Positions 59,349 to 64,000 of a stretch of 64,000 nt of DNA are shown one piece after another. Position 1 is the first letter of the stretch. Each line of letters begins with the position of its first letter. Source of the DNA: Palsa-948 sp964481195 (lineage in GTDB: Bacteria > Bacteroidota > Bacteroidia > Palsa-948). Position numbers and translations under genes: made by a program. The notes beneath the pieces are model-generated. The model searched no databases. It was given only the letters and a program-made list of their open reading frames with translations, and was not told where the DNA came from. The stretch spans positions 67,660 to 131,659 of the forward strand of contig CAYZTB010000002.1 in NCBI GenBank assembly GCA_964481195.1, in the 5' to 3' direction.

Positions 59349-60380
59349 ATGATAAAGCCACAAAAGTTCCCAAGCAGGAAAGAAATGATTAAGCGTTTGC
59401 ATGAGGAGACTTTTAATCGAGTCACACTTTCTTTCTATAGGTATGTAATTATTGAGGATCCTCTGGTATTGAGGGACGAACTATTTAAAAGTTGGACATC
59501 GTTAAATATTTTTGGCAGAATATACTTGGCGCATGAAGGGATTAACGCACAAATGAGTGTGCCTGAACATAATTTTGAAGAGTTTAAGGCAGCTTTATAT
59601 CAGGATAAACATTTTAAAGAAGTCCCATTTAAAATTGCAGTAGAAGATAATGGCAAATCTTTTTACAAACTAATTGTTAGAACTAGAAATAAAATTGTAG
59701 CGGATGGGCTACCAGAGAACACTTTTGATGTAACCAATGTTGGCACTCATTTAACTGCTGAAGAGTGGAATGAGGCCATGAAAAAAGAAGATACTATTGT
59801 AGTTGACATGCGTAACTTTTATGAAAGTGAAGTAGGGCATTTTGAAAAGGCCATTTGCCCCCAGGCTCATAGTTTTCGACAGGAATTACCTATGGTAAAA
59901 GATATATTGAAAGGCAAGGAAGAAGAAAAGATATTATTGTATTGCACAGGTGGAATCCGATGCGAAAAAGCTAGCGCATTTTTAAAGCATCATGGTTTTA
60001 AAGATGTAAACCAATTGCATGGAGGTATAATTGAGTATGCGCGCCAGATAAAAGCGAAAGGACTTAAATCAAAGTTTAAGGGAAAAAACTTTGTCTTTGA
60101 CGAACGAATGGGAGAGCGTATTACGGACGATGTAATTGCAAATTGTTATCAATGTGGCAACTCTTCAGATCATCATTTAAATTGCGCTAACGATGCTTGC
60201 CACCTTCTTTTTATTCAATGCCAATCTTGTAAAGAAAAATACGAGGCTTGTTGCTCGGATGAATGTCAGCGTATTTATCATCTACCTAAAGAAGAGCGCT
60301 TGAAATACCAGCGCGAAACTGCTAAGAATGTTCCGGAATCTGTTTTCAAAAGCAGAATGAGGGCCCAAAAAATTACCTGA
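59349..60380 (+). CDS. trhO: tRNA uridine(34) hydroxylase, rhodanese-domain
   Basis: Rhodanese-type protein that hydroxylates U34 of certain tRNAs (ho5U formation). The 343 residues from ATG 59349 have an N-terminal acylphosphatase-like domain (FGRIYLAHEGINAQMSVPEHN). A rhodanese domain follows with the catalytic Cys in LYCTGGIRCEKASAFL, then a Cys-rich C-terminal segment (CYQCGNSSDHHLNCAND, CQSCKEKYEACCSDEC) that probably binds zinc. The frame is open from TTG 59286, but the family N terminus and promoter favour 59349. It lies upstream of the hem cluster without clear operon linkage. Confidence 0.92.
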   Translation: MIKPQKFPSRKEMIKRLHEETFNRVTLSFYRYVIIEDPLVLRDELFKSWTSLNIFGRIYLAHEGINAQMSVPEHNFEEFKAALYQDKHFKEVPFKIAVEDNGKSFYKLIVRTRNKIVADGLPENTFDVTNVGTHLTAEEWNEAMKKEDTIVVDMRNFYESEVGHFEKAICPQAHSFRQELPMVKDILKGKEEEKILLYCTGGIRCEKASAFLKHHGFKDVNQLHGGIIEYARQIKAKGLKSKFKGKNFVFDERMGERITDDVIANCYQCGNSSDHHLNCANDACHLLFIQCQSCKEKYEACCSDECQRIYHLPKEERLKYQRETAKNVPESVFKSRMRAQKIT

Positions 60381-60541
60381 TGGAGCGTTATGTCTCAGGC
60401 CTCAATTCTTTTATTAAACTAAGCTGATTGTATAATCTCTTTGTGAGATACAACCTGATCTTTATCATATCCCTTTTGACAATTCCATGACAGTTTAGCA
60501 CTCTTCATTAATGAAATTTGCATAGACCGAAATACTTGATA

Positions 60542-61765
60542 GTGAACAATTTCAAAAGCATAGCCGTTACGCATAAACATTTCGATATCAGCGATATTGG
60601 GAAATTCCATATTGATGAAAAAGAATGGAATGACCGTTTATCTACATTGAAAAAAAATAATGATATTGATGAGTTAATGTTTTTGTCTACCTGCAATCGT
60701 GTAGAGTTTCTACTGAACACCAACCGTACGTTAGACAAAGAGTTTTTAAATAAATTTATTCAATCGGTTTACCCAGAACTAAAAACCGAAGATCTTGAAA
60801 AAACATCTGCAACAGCAAAAACTTTTGAAGGCGATGAGGCATTGAAGCACTTGTTTTGTGTTGCATCATCTCTTGATTCATTGGTTGTTGGGGAGCGTGA
60901 AATCATCACTCAAGTTCGAAACTCTTACGACTTATGCAAGAAGCTAACTCTTACAGGTGATTTGCTTCGCTTAGTAATTCAAAAAACAATTGAATGCGCT
61001 AAGCAGGTGTACACGCATACTAATATTTCAAAAAATCCTGTTTCGGTCGTTTCCTTAGCATACAGAAAACTTAAAGAGCTAAATGTTCCAATTGATGCTA
61101 AAATATTAATTGTTGGTTCTGGCGTAACAAACTCAACCATGGCAAAATATTTAAAGAAGCACGGTTTTAAAAATTTTGCTGTCTTTAATAGAACGCTTTC
61201 TAATGCAGAAAAACTTGCAGTTGATTTAAAAGGTGCAGCGCATTCTCTTCCTGAATTGATAAACTACAAAAATGGATTTGACGTCATAGTTACATGTACC
61301 GGCTCTTCAGAGCCCGTTATTACAAAAACTATTTATTCATCCCTAGTAGGAAACGATACTTCTAAAAAAATAGTAATTGACTTAGCAGTGCCCAATGATT
61401 TAGATGATGAAATATTGAAGAACTACGATGTAAATCTTATTGCAGTAAATAATTTACAAGAGATCGCAAAAAAGAATCTTTCTGAAAGAGAAAAAGAACT
61501 ATCGGCCTGTGAAAAAATTATTGATTTAAACATAGTAGAATTCAGAAAAGAACTAAAAGAAAGAAAAGTGGAGCTTGCAATGAGTGCCGTTCCAAAAAAA
61601 GTAAGAGAGATTCGAGAAATTGCCGTGAATGAAGTTTTTGCTCGCGACATAGAAAAACTAGACGCAGGCTCAAAAGAAACGCTAGACAAAATAATTAACT
61701 ATCTAGAAAAAAAATACATAAGCGTGCCCATGAAAATGGCAAGGGAGATTATGATGGAGAAGTAA
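60542..61765 (+). CDS. hemA: Glutamyl-tRNA reductase (GTG start)
   Basis: NADPH-dependent reductase making glutamate-1-semialdehyde from Glu-tRNA, the first committed step of C5 tetrapyrrole synthesis. The catalytic Cys lies in FLSTCNRVEFLL. SLDSLVVGEREIITQVRNSY and the Rossmann segment ILIVGSGVTNSTMAKYLKKH are conserved. The frame has no ATG at the family N terminus. GTG 60542 (407 aa) gives VNNFKSIAVTHK, while TTG 60518 is eight codons earlier. Product flows to HemL (29.7-30.9 kb) and then HemB/HemCD. A GC-rich palindromic repeat follows directly after the stop. Confidence 0.93.
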   Translation: MNNFKSIAVTHKHFDISDIGKFHIDEKEWNDRLSTLKKNNDIDELMFLSTCNRVEFLLNTNRTLDKEFLNKFIQSVYPELKTEDLEKTSATAKTFEGDEALKHLFCVASSLDSLVVGEREIITQVRNSYDLCKKLTLTGDLLRLVIQKTIECAKQVYTHTNISKNPVSVVSLAYRKLKELNVPIDAKILIVGSGVTNSTMAKYLKKHGFKNFAVFNRTLSNAEKLAVDLKGAAHSLPELINYKNGFDVIVTCTGSSEPVITKTIYSSLVGNDTSKKIVIDLAVPNDLDDEILKNYDVNLIAVNNLQEIAKKNLSEREKELSACEKIIDLNIVEFRKELKERKVELAMSAVPKKVREIREIAVNEVFARDIEKLDAGSKETLDKIINYLEKKYISVPMKMAREIMMEK

Positions 61766-61816
61766 CACCCCCTCCCGAGCTTCGCTCCCTGCCTCCGGCA
61801 GTCCCGAAGGGGGAGA
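61766..61816. repeat. GC-rich palindromic repeat (family A) between hemA and hemC
   Basis: The sequence starts with CACCCCCTCCCGAGC at the hemA stop, contains the perfect hairpin CTGCCTCCGGCAG (61789-61801), and ends TCCCGAAGGGGGAGAG. The C-rich left and G-rich right sides pair imperfectly over the whole length. Confidence 0.65.
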
Positions 61817-61826
61817 GATTATTCCA

Positions 61827-63530
61827 ATGGATTCAAAGAAAAAAAAATCAGTAAAGTTTTCGTCCTCCGCCTCCGGCACTCTCCCTTTAGGGGAGAGCGG
61901 GGAGAAGGGTGGTAAAATTACAATCGGAAGTAGAGGTAGCGACCTAGCCCTTTGGCAGGCAAATTTTGTTTTACGAGAACTAAAAAAAATAAATATTCGA
62001 GCAGAAATAAAAATTATTAAAACTCAGGGTGATATTGCTCAAAATTTAAGTTGGGACAAATTAGAGGGCAAAGGTTTCTTTACCAAAGAGATTGAAGATG
62101 CGTTATTGAAAAAGGAAATTGACTTAGCGGTACACTCCCACAAAGATTTGCCAACAGATCCTGTGCCGGGATTAATTATTGCAGCAGTTTCGGAAAGAGA
62201 AGACCCAAGCGAACTTTTGCTAATCAATAAAAATGCAGTAGATAAAAATGAATTATTCTCATTGAAGAAAGGAGCATTGGTTGGCACTTCTTCGGCTCGC
62301 AGAAAATCACAAATGTTGGCTTGGCGACCGGATGTTAAATTGCAGGATTTGCGTGGGAATGTGCCTACAAGAATAAAAAAACTAAGGGATACAAATTATG
62401 ACGCCATATTACTTGCCAATGCAGGAGTAACTCGTTTAAAAATCAATTTGAGTGAATTTCATTCCGAAATATTAGACCCAAACGAATTTATCCCCGCACC
62501 GGCACAAGGAGTTTTGGCATTGCAAATAAGGAACCCCTCTCCAGCTCTCCCCAAAAGGGAGAGAGAGAAGGACGAATGGCTTCTTAAAGTACTTCAGAAG
62601 TTAAACAGTAAAGATGCTCAAGAAATAATTTATATTGAAAGAAAAATATTGAACTTATTTGATGGTGGTTGCCAGCTTCCGCTGGGGGTGTATTGTCAAA
62701 ATGTTGAAAATTTTAAAGGCGAAAGTGTTTATTCTGTTCGCATTGCAAAAGCAGAGCAATGGAATTCTTTTCCAAAGTATTTTTATTTTGAAACTAAAAA
62801 AACTGTTGGTTTTTCGGAAAAGATTGTTCAGCAAATAAAACGTGTAATAAAGCCTAGCGAGAGGCATTGTATTTTTATTTCCCGCAACGAAAAGCCCAAC
62901 GATTTTTTTAAACGATGTCTTGAAGCAAGCAACTACAAGGTTTTTTTAAATGCGCTAATAGAAACCAAACAAGTTGCTTTTAGTAAGTTTGAGAAAACAG
63001 ACTGGATTTTTTTCGCTAGCAAAAATGCAGTAAAATTCGGCCCACCCCCGACCCCTCCCAAAGGGAGGAGAGCCTGGCGTGTCGGTGTGATTGGAAAATC
63101 TACAGCCGAGGAAGCGCGGAAGCGCGGATGGAGAATAGATTTTATCGGGGACTCTAATGATACAAAAAGCACAGCAAAAAAATTTGCTGTTTTGGTTGGA
63201 AATGAAAGGGTGTTGTTCCCGCGAGCGAAAGAAAGCCTCAGAACGCTCCAGAAACATTTGAAAAAAAGACAAGTGGTGGATTTGGTAGTTTACGAAACGA
63301 TTAGGAAAAACAATAGCCAACTGCCAATTGCTAATTGCCAACTTTTAGTTTTTACCAGTCCGAGTAATGTAGAATCGTTTTTTGAAAAAAATAAAGTTAC
63401 TGCGAAGCAAAAAGTAATAGCAATGGGAAACGCTACGGCTAGCGCACTTAAAAAATATAAAGTAAAATCCATAATGCAACCTGCTTCATTCGATGATTTA
63501 GGATTAGTACAGGCAGTGTTTGGGTTGTAG
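61827..63530 (+). CDS. hemCD: Fused porphobilinogen deaminase and uroporphyrinogen-III synthase with in-frame repeat insertions
   Basis: Bifunctional tetrapyrrole enzyme of 567 residues. Residues ~30-340 are HemC (hydroxymethylbilane synthase): GSRGSDLALWQANF, SHKDLPTDPVPG, GTSSARRKSQML, and the dipyrromethane cofactor Cys282 in DGGCQLPLG. Residues ~346-567 are HemD, with IFISRNEKPNDFF and VFTSPSNVESFF. Four segments look foreign: the 30-residue N-terminal tail (SASGTLPLGESGEKGG), NPSPALPKREREK before the HemC C-terminal domain, PPPTPPKGRRAW in HemD, and SQLPIANCQL in HemD. Each is coded by a palindromic repeat. The active sites appear intact, so the enzyme is probably functional. Confidence 0.92.
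   Translation: MDSKKKKSVKFSSSASGTLPLGESGEKGGKITIGSRGSDLALWQANFVLRELKKINIRAEIKIIKTQGDIAQNLSWDKLEGKGFFTKEIEDALLKKEIDLAVHSHKDLPTDPVPGLIIAAVSEREDPSELLLINKNAVDKNELFSLKKGALVGTSSARRKSQMLAWRPDVKLQDLRGNVPTRIKKLRDTNYDAILLANAGVTRLKINLSEFHSEILDPNEFIPAPAQGVLALQIRNPSPALPKREREKDEWLLKVLQKLNSKDAQEIIYIERKILNLFDGGCQLPLGVYCQNVENFKGESVYSVRIAKAEQWNSFPKYFYFETKKTVGFSEKIVQQIKRVIKPSERHCIFISRNEKPNDFFKRCLEASNYKVFLNALIETKQVAFSKFEKTDWIFFASKNAVKFGPPPTPPKGRRAWRVGVIGKSTAEEARKRGWRIDFIGDSNDTKSTAKKFAVLVGNERVLFPRAKESLRTLQKHLKKRQVVDLVVYETIRKNNSQLPIANCQLLVFTSPSNVESFFEKNKVTAKQKVIAMGNATASALKKYKVKSIMQPASFDDLGLVQAVFGL
61864..61912. repeat. Family A palindrome in the hemCD N-terminal tail
   Basis: It contains CTCTCCC-TTTA-GGGGAGAG (61879-61897) and a preceding CTCCGCCTCCGGCA. 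It is read in frame as the tail of HemC ahead of the normal start ITIGSRGSD. Confidence 0.65.
62533..62570. repeat. Family A palindrome inside hemC
   Basis: The hairpin CTCTCCCC-AAAA-GGGAGAG lies at the centre (62545-62563). It is read in frame as NPSPALPKREREK between LALQIR and DEWLLKV. Confidence 0.65.
63040..63078. repeat. Family A palindrome inside hemD
   Basis: The hairpin CTCCC-AAA-GGGAG lies inside a C-rich then G-rich stretch (CCCACCCCCGACCCCTCCCA onward). It is read in frame as GPPPTPPKGRRAW in place of an ordinary helix. Confidence 0.65.
63316..63342. repeat. Family B palindrome inside hemD
   Basis: GCCAACTGCCAATTGCTAAT followed by TGCCAAC. It shares the CCAACT-x-CCAATTG pattern with the hemL copy at 29896-29923 and is read in frame as SQLPIANCQL. 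Confidence 0.6.
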
Positions 63531-63589
63531 CAATAGAGCGCAACGTTGTGTTAGTTAATTAGTGAAATCAGTGGCTGAGATTTGAAATA

Positions 63590-63597
63590 TATATTTG
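63590..63597 (+). promoter_or_regulatory. -7 box for hemB
   Basis: TATATTTG matches TAnnTTTG and ends 15 bases before the ATG at 63613. Confidence 0.45.
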
Positions 63598-63612
63598 CAT
63601 TAATTATTTTAT

Positions 63613-64000
63613 ATGATACAAAGACCCAGACGACTCAGAAAAAATCCAATCATCCGCGAGCTTGTTGCAGAAACTAGATTGAGCAAGGATATGTTTATCT
63701 ATCCCTATTTTGTGGTGCCGGGTAAAAAGCAGAAGCACGGAATTGATGCTATGCCAGGCATCAATCATTTTTCCGTAGATGAATTATTGAAAGATGTTGA
63801 CAAGGGCTTGCGACTCGGAATAAATAAAATTTTACTTTTTGGAGTAGGGGAAGACAAAACAAAAGATGCAAGTTCGTCCTTCAGCAATAATTCGGTAGTT
63901 GTAAAAGCTGTTAAAGAACTTAAAAAGAATTTTGGTGATGACTTATTTGTAATAACCGATGTGTGCGTTTGTGCTTATACAGATCATGGTCATTGTGGGC
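63613..64000 (+). CDS. hemB: Delta-aminolevulinic acid dehydratase (porphobilinogen synthase), 3' end cut by window edge
   Basis: This is the first 129 residues of the enzyme condensing two 5-aminolevulinates to porphobilinogen. The opening IQRPRRLRKNPIIRELVAET and YPYFVVPGKKQKHGIDAMPG are typical. The zinc-binding site appears as DVCVCAYTDHGHCG with Cys118, Cys120 and Cys128, so the enzyme is zinc-dependent rather than the Mg-type with Asp at these positions. It lies 82 bases after hemCD and has its own promoter-like box. Confidence 0.94.
   Translation, partial: MIQRPRRLRKNPIIRELVAETRLSKDMFIYPYFVVPGKKQKHGIDAMPGINHFSVDELLKDVDKGLRLGINKILLFGVGEDKTKDASSSFSNNSVVVKAVKELKKNFGDDLFVITDVCVCAYTDHGHCG

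Noticed and set aside
60419..60610. 63-codon minus-strand frame between trhO and hemA
   Set aside because: Overlaps the 5' end of hemA, no recognisable domain, no promoter; likely chance.

Overview
The window is a chromosomal segment from a member of the Bacteroidota, probably an environmental or uncultured lineage. It is AT-rich. The supporting signs are: -7 promoter boxes of the form TAnnTTTG upstream of many genes; type IX secretion C-terminal domains; an adjacent PorP/SprF gene and giant SprB-type adhesin; a fused alpha/beta 2-oxoacid dehydrogenase E1; and the Bacteroidota-type arginine operon with an N-acyl-ornithine transcarbamylase. I see no phage, plasmid, CRISPR array, rRNA or intact insertion sequence. 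Almost all of the window is dense core genome with dispersed short repeats.

Layout. 1-1427: end of an efflux operon (TolC-like protein, cut by the window edge) behind its TetR regulator, with a likely operator palindrome. 1572-5614: asnS, rpoN (sigma-54), a small lipoprotein and a PAP2-like membrane protein. 5714-14091: a complete one-strand arginine operon (GNAT acyltransferase, argG, argC, argD, argF', argB, argE, argH), tightly packed with start/stop overlaps except for a repeat-bearing gap before argH. Residue 90 of ArgF' is Ala, which predicts succinylornithine as substrate. 14080-16464: HAD phosphatase, a CAU-anticodon tRNA with terminator, a small MITE-like element touching the stop codon of methylmalonyl-CoA epimerase, and a secreted protein. 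16596-23883: peptide-binding lipoprotein, DUF167, aminopeptidase P, alpha/beta hydrolase, a lysine-rich secreted repeat protein, small proteins and an outer-membrane barrel. 23888-27951: nusA-infB without rimP, behind a hairpin-bearing leader. 28150-34499: membrane proteins, hemL and kynU (divergent), a 47-residue cysteine-bearing membrane protein, and the fused E1.

34550-48248 is a cell-surface region: a T9SS-exported metzincin-like protease, PorP/SprF, a ~2,430-residue adhesin with about 26 SprB repeats, a lipoprotein, a deoxyhypusine-synthase-like protein lacking the catalytic lysine, and an MltD-type lytic transglycosylase. 48302-54829 pairs an alpha-2-macroglobulin-like protein (thioester motif CFEQ) with a divergent ECF sigma factor and zinc-finger anti-sigma/TPR protein. 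54861-59251 holds glutaminyl cyclase, cysS, a MORN-type repeat protein and a threonine-dehydrogenase-like SDR. 59349-64000 holds trhO and a tetrapyrrole cluster hemA - hemCD (fused) - hemB (cut by the window edge).

The most unusual feature is a set of short GC-rich palindromes (CTCTCCC..GGGAGAG type) lying inside reading frames. One forms the alpha/beta linker of the E1 fusion, and several decorate the hemC-hemD fusion at its N terminus, in HemC and in HemD. A second palindrome family (CCAATTGCCAAC type) lies inside both hemL and hemD. They appear to be in-frame insertions that added peptide loops, comparable to palindromic elements known in Rickettsia. A second point of interest is two divergent intergenic regions where the two -7 boxes abut head to head.
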